In this document: piece by piece, positions 1 through 8,628 of the stretch
Position numbering within the stretch: position 1 is the first letter of the stretch
How the letters are laid out: each line of letters starts with the position of its first letter
Origin: an uncultured bacterium
Lineage (GTDB): Bacteria > Bacillota > Clostridia > Lachnospirales > Lachnospiraceae
Assembly (NCBI GenBank): GCA_947647735.1
Contig: CANSLJ010000018.1
Span: 24,976 to 88,975, forward strand
DNA: 64,000 nucleotides
Direction of reading: 5' to 3'
The notes under the pieces: generated by a model
What the model was told of the DNA's origin: nothing
Database searches by the model: none
The model's input: only the letters and a program-made list of their open reading frames with translations
Program-made: the position numbers and the translations under genes

Positions 1-670
1 ACTCGGAAACCGCACCCACTGCCTCCGCGATCTCATTCACGGGGTAAGTGTCAACTTCCCAGCCGAATTTCAGCTGCGCTTCCACCTTGTCACCCTCGGT
101 AACCGCTACATTCCGCATATTATCGGCAACACGCATTACTCTGACATGACTGCTCTCGATCACACCGATGGCTGTCCGCATCCAGGAAGCGATCCGCTCC
201 TGCACATTCTTATCGGACCAGTGCCCCATGACAACCTTTCTCTCGATACCCATACGGCTTACGATATATCCGTATTCCCTGTCGCCGTGCGCCGCCTGAT
301 TCTCATTCATGAAATCCATGTCAATGGTATCATAGGGAATCTCCTCGTTAAACTGCGTATGCAGATGCAAAAGCGGCTTTCTGTACTCCTGCAGCCCGAG
401 GATCCATGACTTCGCCGGGGAGAAAGTATGCATCCACGTGATAACGCCCGCACAGTCCTCATCCATGTTCGCTTCGTTAAATGTCTTTCTGATCAGCTCG
501 TTTGTGATCAGTGTCGGTTTCCAGACCACCTCAAAAGGCAGGATTCCCGACTTGTTCAATTCTTCCACGATGATCTGGGAATGCTTTGCCACCTTTTTCA
601 GGCACTCATCACCATAAAGGTCCTGGGAGCCCGTACAAAACCAGAATTTGTAACTCTTTACTGCTTTCAT
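1..670 (-). CDS. araA: L-arabinose isomerase, N-terminal part (cut by window edge)
   Basis: Converts L-arabinose to L-ribulose in the cytoplasm, the first step of arabinose breakdown. Translating the minus strand from the ATG at 670 gives about 223 residues with the family's N-terminal signature: the early WFCTGSQDLYG stretch, then TWMHTFSPAKSWILG, HLHTQFNEEIP and the NENQAAHGDREYG segment. The family is about 490-500 residues, so more than half lies outside the window. A GGAGG site precedes the ATG by about 9 bases. The gene follows the MglABC-type transporter on the same strand but is separated by a terminator (784-817) and has its own consensus promoter (737-765), so it can be transcribed independently. 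Assignment is confident because the N-terminal motif is distinctive; the catalytic residues themselves are mostly not visible. Confidence 0.93.
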   Translation of the reverse strand, partial: MKAVKSYKFWFCTGSQDLYGDECLKKVAKHSQIIVEELNKSGILPFEVVWKPTLITNELIRKTFNEANMDEDCAGVITWMHTFSPAKSWILGLQEYRKPLLHLHTQFNEEIPYDTIDMDFMNENQAAHGDREYGYIVSRMGIERKVVMGHWSDKNVQERIASWMRTAIGVIESSHVRVMRVADNMRNVAVTEGDKVEAQLKFGWEVDTYPVNEIAEAVGAVSE

Positions 671-736
671 TGATATTACCCTCCGTTTTCTGTATTGCTC
701 TCCCGTTTCCTGTTTCTTTATTCTTCTGCACATTCT

Positions 737-765
737 ATTATAAACAATATCTGATACTCTTTCAA
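737..765 (-). promoter_or_regulatory. sigma-A promoter for araA
   Basis: On the minus strand a TTGAAA -35 (760-765) and a perfect TATAAT -10 (737-742) are separated by 17 bases. They lie just downstream of the terminator that follows the transporter genes and about 67 bases upstream of the araA start, so araA can be expressed separately from the transporter. No obvious operator palindrome is seen next to it. Confidence 0.75.
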
Positions 766-774
766 TAAAAAGTC

Positions 775-817
775 GCAAAAACAGGCGGCATCTCTCCCTC
801 CGCAGGAAAATGCCGCC
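775..817 (-). terminator. intrinsic terminator after the transporter permease
   Basis: GGCGGCAT (784-791) pairs with ATGCCGCC (810-817) around an 18-base loop. On the minus strand the stem is followed by a T-rich tract (775-783). It ends the binding-protein/ATPase/permease transcript before araA. Confidence 0.75.
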
Positions 818-856
818 CGTTGTTTTCTTAACTTATATAAGCTTTGATCACCGCAA

Positions 857-1840
857 TTATTTCTTCTGTAAATATTTTCTCAGGTCGAGTGCAACTGCGA
901 TCACGATCACAAGACCCTGTGCAATGTATGTATAAGCCGGGTCCACACCAAGGAACTGGAGACAGATCTTCAGGATCTCAAATACCAGTACACCGATCAG
1001 GATACCGCCCACTCTACCGACACCACCGTTTGCGGATACGCCGCCGATGGTACATGCCGCAATAGCTTCCAGCTCATAGCCCATACCGGTTGCCGTGGAA
1101 GCGCCGCCTGCCTTTGCGCCTACCAGGAAACCTGCCAGAGCGTACATGCAGCCTGCCAGAATATAAATACGGATCAGGGAAGCCCGTACATTGACACCCG
1201 CAACCTGTGCCGCATTTTCATTACCACCGATCGCATACATATATTTACCATGTCTGGTCTTATTGTACAGGAACCAGAAATATGCGCCGATCGCCACCGC
1301 GAAGATCATCAGATAGGGGATCGGTCCAAAGGAGCCGCTTGCAATAGACAGATAGCTCTTCTTATAACCGCCCATCGGCTGGTTGTCAGTGATCAGGGAA
1401 CAAAGTCCGTAAATGATCGTCTGCATGCCCAGTGTTGCGATGAAAGGCGGAACTTTCAGTATGGAAACCACAACGCCGTTTACCGCGCCGAAACATCCCA
1501 TAATGAACATAACGATCAAAAGCGCCACCGGCCACGGTATATCCGGCATCCACGGCAGCATACGTGCCGAATAGTCTATACTCTGCAGCATCATAGCAGA
1601 AAGACATGCCGCCAGACCTACTGCACGGCCTGCAGAAAGATCAGTACCTTTGGTGATCAGACAGCCTGATACGCCACAGGCGATGATGAAACGCGGGGAC
1701 ACATTCAATACCAGATTCTTAAAATTGTTTATGGTAAAGAAATTATCTGTCGTACATCCCGTCAGAATCGCCAACAGCAGAATCAGGATGATGATCGCAT
1801 TATTGGATAAAAACTTTTTGATATCAAATGATTTTTGCAT
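857..1840 (-). CDS. sugar ABC importer permease, MglC/RbsC type
   Basis: Inner-membrane permease of a CUT2-class monosaccharide importer. The 327-residue protein is hydrophobic throughout with about 8-10 membrane segments. It carries the usual BPD_transp_2 landmarks: an early GCLITKGTDLSAGRAVGL stretch (binding-protein-proximal GxDLSxG motif, near residues 60-75), YAIGGNENAAQVAGV near 205, and the EAIAACTIGGVSANGGVG cytoplasmic loop near 255-275. Start ATG at 1840 with a GGAGGG site upstream. It lies 17 bases after the ATPase gene and ends the transporter operon. Homology favours galactose/methyl-galactoside (MglC), but the next gene is araA and arabinose permeases (AraH) belong to the same family, so the substrate is open between galactose and L-arabinose. 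Confidence 0.9.
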   Translation of the reverse strand: MQKSFDIKKFLSNNAIIILILLLAILTGCTTDNFFTINNFKNLVLNVSPRFIIACGVSGCLITKGTDLSAGRAVGLAACLSAMMLQSIDYSARMLPWMPDIPWPVALLIVMFIMGCFGAVNGVVVSILKVPPFIATLGMQTIIYGLCSLITDNQPMGGYKKSYLSIASGSFGPIPYLMIFAVAIGAYFWFLYNKTRHGKYMYAIGGNENAAQVAGVNVRASLIRIYILAGCMYALAGFLVGAKAGGASTATGMGYELEAIAACTIGGVSANGGVGRVGGILIGVLVFEILKICLQFLGVDPAYTYIAQGLVIVIAVALDLRKYLQKK

Positions 1841-1857
1841 AATACTCTTCTCCCTCC

Positions 1858-3366
1858 TTATTCAAACTGGGTTGCCAGCGCCATGATATTCTCCTGATTT
1901 GCCTCTTTGCCATCGATAAATCCCGTCACGCGGCCGTCACACATAACCATGATACGGTCGGACATACCGATCAGTTCGCTCATCTCGGAAGAGATCATGA
2001 TAATGCTTTTACCCTGTTTTGCCATTTCAGCAATGATACAGTATATCTCATACTTGGCGCCTACATCGATACCTCTCGTAGGTTCATCCATAATAAAGAC
2101 ATCCGGATTATTTGCCAGCCAGCGGCTGATCAGTACTTTCTGCTGATTACCGCCGGAGAGAGACTGGATCTGTGTTTTGGATGATGGTGTCTTGATCGAA
2201 AGTTTTCCTACATTGTCCTGCACCAGCTGTTCGATCTTTCCATCATTCAGCATTACGCCTCCGATCAGATACTGATCAAGGGAAGCGATGGAAACATTAT
2301 CCGCAACAGATAAAACCCCCAGAATGCCTGTTGCACGGCGGTCTTCCGTCAACATGGCAATACTGTTATTGATGGCATCCCTGGGCTGGGAAATCTTCAG
2401 TTCCGCCCCCTTATAGGTGATCTTTCCCACCGTATGGGCACGAAGCCCGAAAAGGCCTTCCATCAGCTCTGTACGCTGTGCGCCCACCAGTCCTGCCACC
2501 CCGAGGATCTCACCCTTCCTCAGTTCAAAAGATACATGCCTGAAACTTCTGGGATTGATGGATGTAAAATCCTCCACCTGAAATACGACTTCACCCGGTA
2601 TATTTTCACGCTTCGGATACAATTCGGAAAGTTCGCGGCCTACCATCTTGGTAATGATGAAATCCGTCGTCAGTTCCTTTGAAGACCAGGTCCCTATGTA
2701 CTGTCCGTCACGCATGATCGTCACTTCATCACTGATCCGCAGGATCTCATCCATCTTATGGCTGATGTAAACGATCGATACCCCCTTCGCCCTCAACTCG
2801 TCAATAATAGTGAAAAGCGCTTCCACCTCCGCTGCAGTCAGAGAGGAAGTGGGCTCATCCAGGATCAGCACCTTACAGTCTGCCGATACCGCCTTGGCAA
2901 TTTCCACAAGCTGCATCTGCGATACGGAAAGGCTGCCCAGACGGGCTCTCGCATCAAAATTTAAGTGAACCTCCTCCAAAACCTTCGCCGCATCCGCATA
3001 CATTTTATCATGGTCGATCACGGTAACGGGGCCTACCCTTTTCGTAGGATATCTTCCCACATAAATATTTTCTCCGATACTGCGCTCCGGGATAGGCTGA
3101 AGTTCCTGATGCACCATGGCAATACCACGATTCAGGGCATCTAACGGCCCCTTGATCTGAACTTTCTCCCCCTCATAAATTACTTCACCCTCGTCCATGT
3201 GGTAGATACCGAACATGCACTTCATAAGGGTGGACTTTCCGGCTCCGTTCTCGCCCATAAGCGCATGTACCGTACCAGGACGCAGATTCAACTGTGCACC
3301 GTCCAGTGCCCGGACGCCCGGAAATGTCTTCACGACATTGTGCATTTCCAAACGATATTCTGACAA
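1858..3366 (-). CDS. sugar ABC importer ATPase, MglA/AraG type (two fused NBDs)
   Basis: Energises CUT2 monosaccharide import on the cytoplasmic face. Two ABC domains are fused: the first has Walker A GENGAGKST (near residue 37), signature LSVSQMQ and Walker B VLILDEPTSSL; the second has the degenerate Walker A GLVGAQRTE normal for this family, an intact signature LSGGNQQK and VFIMDEPTRGID. I place the start at the TTG at 3366, giving MSEYRLEMHNVVKTFPG, because an AGGGGG site sits 8 bases upstream and family members begin this way. An in-frame ATG seven codons further up (3387) is the alternative. The gene lies between the binding protein (with two hairpins in the 188-base gap) and the permease. 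Confidence 0.92.
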   Translation of the reverse strand: MSEYRLEMHNVVKTFPGVRALDGAQLNLRPGTVHALMGENGAGKSTLMKCMFGIYHMDEGEVIYEGEKVQIKGPLDALNRGIAMVHQELQPIPERSIGENIYVGRYPTKRVGPVTVIDHDKMYADAAKVLEEVHLNFDARARLGSLSVSQMQLVEIAKAVSADCKVLILDEPTSSLTAAEVEALFTIIDELRAKGVSIVYISHKMDEILRISDEVTIMRDGQYIGTWSSKELTTDFIITKMVGRELSELYPKRENIPGEVVFQVEDFTSINPRSFRHVSFELRKGEILGVAGLVGAQRTELMEGLFGLRAHTVGKITYKGAELKISQPRDAINNSIAMLTEDRRATGILGVLSVADNVSIASLDQYLIGGVMLNDGKIEQLVQDNVGKLSIKTPSSKTQIQSLSGGNQQKVLISRWLANNPDVFIMDEPTRGIDVGAKYEIYCIIAEMAKQGKSIIMISSEMSELIGMSDRIMVMCDGRVTGFIDGKEANQENIMALATQFE

Positions 3367-3451
3367 TTTGCTGTCCCCCTTTATCATTTTTCATAATCCT
3401 GCCTGCAGGTACCTGATCCTGCCTGCAGAAGCCTGGGCTGTTAAAAGCAAC

Positions 3452-3517
3452 GACCGCGCGCCTTGCGAGCGGTCTTATGCTAGCAGGAAGTGCGTGCGCC
3501 AAAGCACACGCACTTCC
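3452..3517 (-). other. two tandem mRNA hairpins between binding-protein and ATPase genes
   Basis: GACCGCGCGCC...GAGCGGTC forms one stem (3452-3474). GGAAGTGCGTG (3486-3496) pairs perfectly with CACGCACTTCC (3507-3517) in a second. Neither has a long U tract, so they probably stabilise the upstream binding-protein mRNA or attenuate transcription into the ATPase gene, as is known for malE-malF type intergenic hairpins. A direct repeat ATCCTGCCTGCAG lies next to them (about 3391-3430). Confidence 0.65.
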
Positions 3518-3554
3518 ATTTAATTTTCTTTATAAGTAAGTTTTAACCCGTCAA

Positions 3555-4646
3555 TTACTTAAAGTCACCTACGTTATCCGGAGTAACTTTTACATAGTCA
3601 ACATAGATGGACTGTTCGCCGGACGCATATGTCTTGCCGCCAAGAAGTTCTTCCATAGCTGCTACAGCTGCTTCTGCCTGGCCGTTTGCATCGTTCAGAA
3701 CCGTACCTGTCATATTGCCTGCTTCTACTTCGTTCAGAGCTGCGTCCAGAGCGTCAACACCTACCAGATAGATGTCTTCGTTTACTGTACGGCCTGCTGC
3801 CTGGATAGACTGCAGAGCGCCGATCGCCATATCATCGTTGTTACAGAATACAACTTCGATCTGATCGCCGAACTTGGACAGATCTGTCTGTGCGATTTCC
3901 TGACCTTTGTTACGATCCCAGTCACCACGCTGTAAGTCGAGTTCTTCTACTTCCATGCCTGCGTCTGTCAGAGCCTTTACGGAAAACTCTGTACGATACT
4001 GTGCATCGATGTTCTCCGGATCACCCTGGATCATGATGTAGGAGATCTTGCCGTCGCCGTTGATATCACCCTTGTTCGGTGTATCCAGGATCAGCTCACC
4101 CTGCATTGTACCGGACTGACGAGCGTCACATCCTACATAAACCAGTTTGTCATAAGCAGCCATCTGCTCTGCTGTAGGCTCACGGTTGATCAGAACAGTG
4201 GGGATGCCTGCATCTTTCACTGTTGCGATGATCTGGTCTGCTGCGGATGTCATAACCGGATTGATGATCAGAGCGTCAACCTTCTGTGTGATGAAGTTGT
4301 TGATCTGGTTGTTCTGCTCGTTCTGGTCATTCTTACCATCCATAACAGTAACGGTGTAACCCTTGCCTTCCAGGATCTCCTGAAGTGCGTTACGGTAGGT
4401 TGTCATGAAAGCGTCATCAAACTTGTAAATACAGATACCGATGTTGCCGCCGGCTGCTACTTCCTCTGCCACCTCTTCTGCTGCTTCTTCCGCTGCTTCC
4501 TCTGCGGGAGCCGCTTCTTCCGCCGGAGCTGCCTCTTCTGTTGCCGGAGCTTCTGCAGGTGTTTCCTCTGCGCTGTTACCACATGCCATCATGGATAAAG
4601 CCATCAGAGATGCCATTGCCAGAGCAATTAATTTTTTTGATCTCAT
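3555..4646 (-). CDS. sugar-binding lipoprotein, MglB (galactose/glucose-binding) family
   Basis: Extracellular receptor that delivers a monosaccharide to the adjacent permease. The 363-residue precursor has a lipoprotein signal peptide (MRSKKLIALAMASL... with lipobox SMMAC at about 20-24), then a Glu/Ala-rich linker of about 40 residues made of EEAAPAEEAA-like units, then a periplasmic-binding-protein type I fold. Near residue 200 it has the EF-hand-like DINGDGKISY loop, which marks the Ca-binding galactose-binding protein group. Start chosen at 4646, preceded by AGGGAGG; an in-frame ATG at 4676 lies upstream of that ribosome site and is less likely. A consensus promoter (4748-4776) drives it, separately from the sensor genes upstream. 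Confidence 0.92.
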   Translation of the reverse strand: MRSKKLIALAMASLMALSMMACGNSAEETPAEAPATEEAAPAEEAAPAEEAAEEAAEEVAEEVAAGGNIGICIYKFDDAFMTTYRNALQEILEGKGYTVTVMDGKNDQNEQNNQINNFITQKVDALIINPVMTSAADQIIATVKDAGIPTVLINREPTAEQMAAYDKLVYVGCDARQSGTMQGELILDTPNKGDINGDGKISYIMIQGDPENIDAQYRTEFSVKALTDAGMEVEELDLQRGDWDRNKGQEIAQTDLSKFGDQIEVVFCNNDDMAIGALQSIQAAGRTVNEDIYLVGVDALDAALNEVEAGNMTGTVLNDANGQAEAAVAAMEELLGGKTYASGEQSIYVDYVKVTPDNVGDFK

Positions 4647-4747
4647 AGTCTGAAATCCTCCCTTTATTCTGCTCATTTTTGAGCGTTTTTTTATGTAGCG
4701 CCATATAAAAGTACGTTTCTTTGTACATTATGACCACTCACAAATCC

Positions 4748-4776
4748 ATTATAGGGAAAAATCTGACCGTTTTCAA
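4748..4776 (-). promoter_or_regulatory. sigma-A promoter of the importer operon
   Basis: On the minus strand TTGAAA (4771-4776), a 17-base spacer and TATAAT (4748-4753) form a near-consensus promoter about 100 bases upstream of the binding-protein start. This is the likely output of the upstream response regulator, although no binding motif could be assigned. Confidence 0.75.
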
Positions 4777-4821
4777 TAAGAATTTCTTCGATTTTTTATA
4801 AATTTTTTTCGTTATGTGTCA

Positions 4822-5901
4822 TTATTCCTCCAGATCATGGATCAGAATCTCCTGAGGCGCCCAATAATAGGTTCCGTCCACCAGCGGATATTCCTCCGGC
4901 TTCTCCTCTTTCAGCGCGCAGCTTGCCGCCAGCTCCATGATCGCGCTGGCGTAGATCCCTTTATTGGCGGACACTGTTCCCAGCAGTTTTCCGTTTTCCA
5001 ACGCTTCTATTCCGGGCGTTGTGCCGTCAATCCCGATCACATTTACTTTAGTGGTCCCCGCCCGCTCCAAAGCATCGATGGCCCCCAGCGCCATATCGTC
5101 ATTGTTACTTACTACCAGCTCTATCGTATCCGGATATGCGCCAAGCCACTGCTCCATCAACGCAGACGCCTGGCTTCTCTCCCAGTTGGCAATGCCCCCG
5201 GTGATCTTCTCGATAGGCACACCTCCGTCTTTCAGTGTCTGAATAGACCATTCCGTGCGGATCAGAGAATCCTGATGGCTGGTCTCTCCCTCCAGCAATA
5301 CGTAGCTGACCATACCATCGCCATTGATATCCACCGCCTCCGGTGATTTCCGGTAAAGATCCACCACCATCTGTCCCTGAAGGATCGCCGTCTCCTTCGC
5401 GTCCACCCCGATATAATAGAGCTGATCCCAGCGGTTCATATCCTCCTCCACAGGCTGCCTGTTAAAAAATACAACCGGCACTTCCGCGGTCATCGCCTTG
5501 TCTATGATCATCGAAGCGTCCATGCGGTCCACCGGGTTGATGCACAACACATCACAGCCAAGAGATATAAACCGCTCCACCTGATTATTCTGTGTATTCT
5601 GGCTTCCCTTCGCATCCTGAATATCCAGCGTCACCTTGATGCCGTGTTCCTGTTCATACTCTTTTGCTTTTTCTTCCAGCTCGTTCCGGATATTGTTGAT
5701 AAAAGTATCATCGCCCCTGTACAGACTGATACCGATGCGGATGGACTTTTTCTCTTCCTCCTTCTGAGGCCCCTGGCATCCCGTTAAAAGCAGACATACA
5801 CCGAGCAGGAGGCATACTATCCTGATCCCCGGTTTTCGGTGTTTTTTTATGGTACTGCTCTGCTCTCCCTGTTTACTCCACAGGAAACAAAATCTTCTCA
5901 T
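4822..5901 (-). CDS. second MglB-type sugar-binding lipoprotein, within the sensor operon
   Basis: A 359-residue relative of the neighbouring binding protein, with a membrane-targeting N-terminus (IRIVCLLLGVCLLLTGC, lipobox LLTGC near residue 42) and a type I binding fold that also carries the DINGDGMVSY calcium loop. Its start overlaps the end of the upstream sensor gene by 29 bases, so it is co-translated with the sensor/kinase/regulator genes rather than with the transporter, which has its own promoter. It may present sugar to the sensor kinase or act as a second, differently tuned receptor for the same permease. The N-terminal 27 residues are long for a signal peptide, so a later start is possible, but no better site was found. 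Confidence 0.85.
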   Translation of the reverse strand: MRRFCFLWSKQGEQSSTIKKHRKPGIRIVCLLLGVCLLLTGCQGPQKEEEKKSIRIGISLYRGDDTFINNIRNELEEKAKEYEQEHGIKVTLDIQDAKGSQNTQNNQVERFISLGCDVLCINPVDRMDASMIIDKAMTAEVPVVFFNRQPVEEDMNRWDQLYYIGVDAKETAILQGQMVVDLYRKSPEAVDINGDGMVSYVLLEGETSHQDSLIRTEWSIQTLKDGGVPIEKITGGIANWERSQASALMEQWLGAYPDTIELVVSNNDDMALGAIDALERAGTTKVNVIGIDGTTPGIEALENGKLLGTVSANKGIYASAIMELAASCALKEEKPEEYPLVDGTYYWAPQEILIHDLEE

Positions 5902-6841
5902 ACTCCGGTTCCCTCAAATCTTTCTTTTCTATATAATAGGAATCCATCACCATCGGCTCTCTGACAGATTTCCCTTCCAGCGCCTGTACCGCCATAGATA
6001 CGCTGAAATACCCTCTGCTGAATTCATCCGTCACGCAGATACCTGTGATCAGTTCCCCGTCCAGGTCATTCAGGATCTGCAGCGTATTTCCCCTCCCGAA
6101 GAGCCCTTCTGCCTGATCTCTGAGAAAAGGATTCTCCGACAGCACGCCTGCTGTTTCAGACAAAGATTCCGGACTCCCTGCCAGAATCGCCGCCGGTCCG
6201 TAAGACAGTGTTTCAGATATATTCTTATATCCCCCCGTCTCATCCGGCTCCGCCATGAGGCAGCTATGTCCACCGCTTTCCAACACTTCCGCCGCCCCCT
6301 CCAGAAAGTCATTGTTTATAGCATTCCTCCCATGAGATTCTGCAAGCAGCAGCACCGGACAGCCATCCGATATACGTCCTGCCATCTGTTCTGCCATCTG
6401 CTCTCCCATCTTTCTGTAATCGACGATTATTTCTCCTGCCGCCTTTTCCTCCGCCGCTTTCGTGCCAAAAAGCACCACCGGAATGCCGATCCGCTTTTCG
6501 GCAACCGCCTCTTTCACCTGCCGTTCATCTACCGGCACCACGATCAGCGCATCTGCGCCGTCCTGCTCTTCCCTGAGGATCAGTTCCATCTGCTGCTCCG
6601 CGTCCAGTTTTTCATAGAGGGTGATAAAGTGAACATCCGCATTGAATTCTATCGCCGCCTGATCCATCCCTTTCCGGAAATTGCTGTAATTGTCATCCCT
6701 GACATCCTCGATGATGACTGCCACCTGATAAACTTCTTTCTCCGGTTCCCTGATGATCAGATCCGTGGAGCACATCAGAAACAGTACCACCAGAAATATC
6801 ATATAAAAAAACAGTAATATCTTGCTGCGTCTTCCGATCAT
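5873..6841 (-). CDS. membrane-anchored periplasmic-binding-type sugar sensor
   Basis: A 322-residue protein with one N-terminal membrane segment (residues about 8-27) and a type I periplasmic-binding domain (from about 40: VAVIIEDVRDDNYSNF, then ALIVVPVDERQV, IPVVLFGTKA, ITGICVTDEFSRGYFSVSMA). There is no clear lipobox. It overlaps the kinase gene by four bases (ATGA), so the two are translationally coupled. Kinase plus anchored binding protein plus YesN-type regulator matches the known three-component sugar sensors AraPST of Geobacillus and XylFII-LytS/YesN of clostridia, in which the binding protein passes the sugar signal to the kinase. That role is inferred from arrangement. Confidence 0.82.
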   Translation of the reverse strand: MIGRRSKILLFFYMIFLVVLFLMCSTDLIIREPEKEVYQVAVIIEDVRDDNYSNFRKGMDQAAIEFNADVHFITLYEKLDAEQQMELILREEQDGADALIVVPVDERQVKEAVAEKRIGIPVVLFGTKAAEEKAAGEIIVDYRKMGEQMAEQMAGRISDGCPVLLLAESHGRNAINNDFLEGAAEVLESGGHSCLMAEPDETGGYKNISETLSYGPAAILAGSPESLSETAGVLSENPFLRDQAEGLFGRGNTLQILNDLDGELITGICVTDEFSRGYFSVSMAVQALEGKSVREPMVMDSYYIEKKDLREPEYEKILFPVE

Positions 6842-8628
6842 CTCTGCTCTTTCTCCATCGTCTCCCTGTAGATTTCCGCCGGCAGCCGTATCCTGATAAC
6901 CGTTCCTTCATCCGGCTCCGATACAATAGCAAGCCCGTACCTTTCTCCGAAGTACAGCCGGATCCTTTCATTGACGTTTTTCACCCCGATGCCGGATCCC
7001 CTTTTTGACGAAACATGGGGTTTTTCACTGAGCAGATTTTCCACCTGCTCCTCCGTCATGCCCAGGCCGTTATCCCGAACCTCAAAGAACAGATCCCCCG
7101 CCTCTTTCTTTACCTGCACATAGATTTCGCCATCCCCGTCCATAAACTCCATCCCGTGATAGATGGCATTCTCCACCAGCGGCTGCAGCATCAGTTTCAG
7201 ACAGGCAAGTTCCATTACATCCTCCCCCGCATCGATCACATAGGTGAATTTATTCTTAAACCGCATCTGCTGGATCGTCAGATAGTTTCGGATATGCTCC
7301 AGTTCGTCGCGTACGGAGATGATGCTCTTGCCCTTGCTCAGACTGATGCGGAAAAACCTTGCAAGCGCTGTCACCACCTTTACCGCTTCCTGCTTCTGCT
7401 CATTCTCGATCATCCACACGATGATATCCAGCGTATTGTACAGGAAATGGGGATTGATCTGGGACTGCAGTGTGTCAAACTCACTTTTGCGCTTTGCCTC
7501 ATGCTCCACCACGATATCCTGCATCAGCGCCTTGATCCGCTTTGCCATATCCCCGATGGAGCGCCCCAGATGCCGGATCTCATAGGAGCCGCCGGTATAT
7601 ACCTCCGTATCCAGTTCCCCTGCTTCGATGGCGTTCACCGATTTCTCCAGCTCCTGGATCGGATTTGTGATACGGGAGGAGATAAACGCATTGATCAGCA
7701 CCAGCGCCAGCAGCATCGCCGATGCCACAAACGCCACAAACAGCCGCATCTTCAGATTGCTCAGCGACAGCCCTTTCTCCGGCGTGACGCTCAAAAGCTT
7801 CCAGCCCGTATAGCCCACCGACTTGACACTGACGTCCCGGCTTTCCCCCTCATAATCTTCCCTGTAGCTCCCGTCCCGATATTCCATCGCCGCGGAAACA
7901 TTTTCCGTCATCTGCCCGCTCTCGATCAGCTGCATCTTCGGGTGATAGATCAGTTCCCCTTCGCTGCTGATCATATACAGATAGCCCTGGTTTCCCAGCG
8001 TGATGTCCTCCAGGATCTGCTGCAGAGAGCTGTAACGGATATCGATCAGCAAAATGCCCTGTTCCGTAGAGGTTCCCTGGGTGATCTCCACCGCCCTCGT
8101 GAGCGTGATCACCCAGCGGTACTGCTGCTCGCTGTTGTCAAAAATATACTGCACATGGGGCGTCGTAAAATGCAGGTTGTCCGTCCTCTCCAGCGTATTG
8201 CCGAACCACTCCTCTTTCGTCACGTCAAGTCCCGTCTTCAGGCGGGCGGCAGGCACCGCCTCCAGCAGTTCGCCCTCCTTGGAGAGCAGGGCAATATTGG
8301 CAATGCTGTCCTTGTTATTATCATACAGAAGCGTGATCTGATCATTTACGGACTCTGTTGACAGATCAGCATTTTTGATCACACCGTAATACAGGCTGTC
8401 GGACAGCTTCATGATGGTCCGGAGGTAGGAATCCACCGAACGGTTCACCTGCCCCAGCACCGCCTGGCTCTCCTCCTGCACCACCGCCGTCAACTGTCTG
8501 GACATCTGCACATACAAAGCTTCCCCGCTGAGCAGCATCGCCACCAGCGCGCTGACCGTAAAATAGATGAATATTGTGTACCGGATACTTACTCTTTTAA
8601 AGAAACCGGTTTCCGTCCCTTTATCCAT
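6838..8628 (-). CDS. sensor histidine kinase, YesM/LytS-like
   Basis: Membrane kinase of about 596 residues. Order: membrane segment (about 17-37), extracellular Cache-like domain (about 40-285), second membrane segment (about 295-315), HAMP (from SSRITNPIQELEKSV), His_kinase domain with the phospho-acceptor motif QINPHFLYNTLD, and a C-terminal ATPase with LQPLVENAIYHG (N box), DNGLGM (G1) and GSGIGVKNVNERI. I place the start at 8628 (MDKGTETGFF), which overlaps the regulator by 8 bases and has an AGAGGG site; an upstream in-frame start would add 19 residues overlapping the regulator. It likely phosphorylates the adjacent regulator and takes input from the anchored sensor. Confidence 0.9.
   Translation of the reverse strand: MDKGTETGFFKRVSIRYTIFIYFTVSALVAMLLSGEALYVQMSRQLTAVVQEESQAVLGQVNRSVDSYLRTIMKLSDSLYYGVIKNADLSTESVNDQITLLYDNNKDSIANIALLSKEGELLEAVPAARLKTGLDVTKEEWFGNTLERTDNLHFTTPHVQYIFDNSEQQYRWVITLTRAVEITQGTSTEQGILLIDIRYSSLQQILEDITLGNQGYLYMISSEGELIYHPKMQLIESGQMTENVSAAMEYRDGSYREDYEGESRDVSVKSVGYTGWKLLSVTPEKGLSLSNLKMRLFVAFVASAMLLALVLINAFISSRITNPIQELEKSVNAIEAGELDTEVYTGGSYEIRHLGRSIGDMAKRIKALMQDIVVEHEAKRKSEFDTLQSQINPHFLYNTLDIIVWMIENEQKQEAVKVVTALARFFRISLSKGKSIISVRDELEHIRNYLTIQQMRFKNKFTYVIDAGEDVMELACLKLMLQPLVENAIYHGMEFMDGDGEIYVQVKKEAGDLFFEVRDNGLGMTEEQVENLLSEKPHVSSKRGSGIGVKNVNERIRLYFGERYGLAIVSEPDEGTVIRIRLPAEIYRETMEKEQR

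Noticed and set aside
7015-8361. Long plus-strand open frame (448 codons) opposite the first histidine kinase
   Set aside because: Its translation is His/Arg/Gln-rich with no motif, and it is exactly antisense to a kinase with full domain structure. It is a composition shadow.
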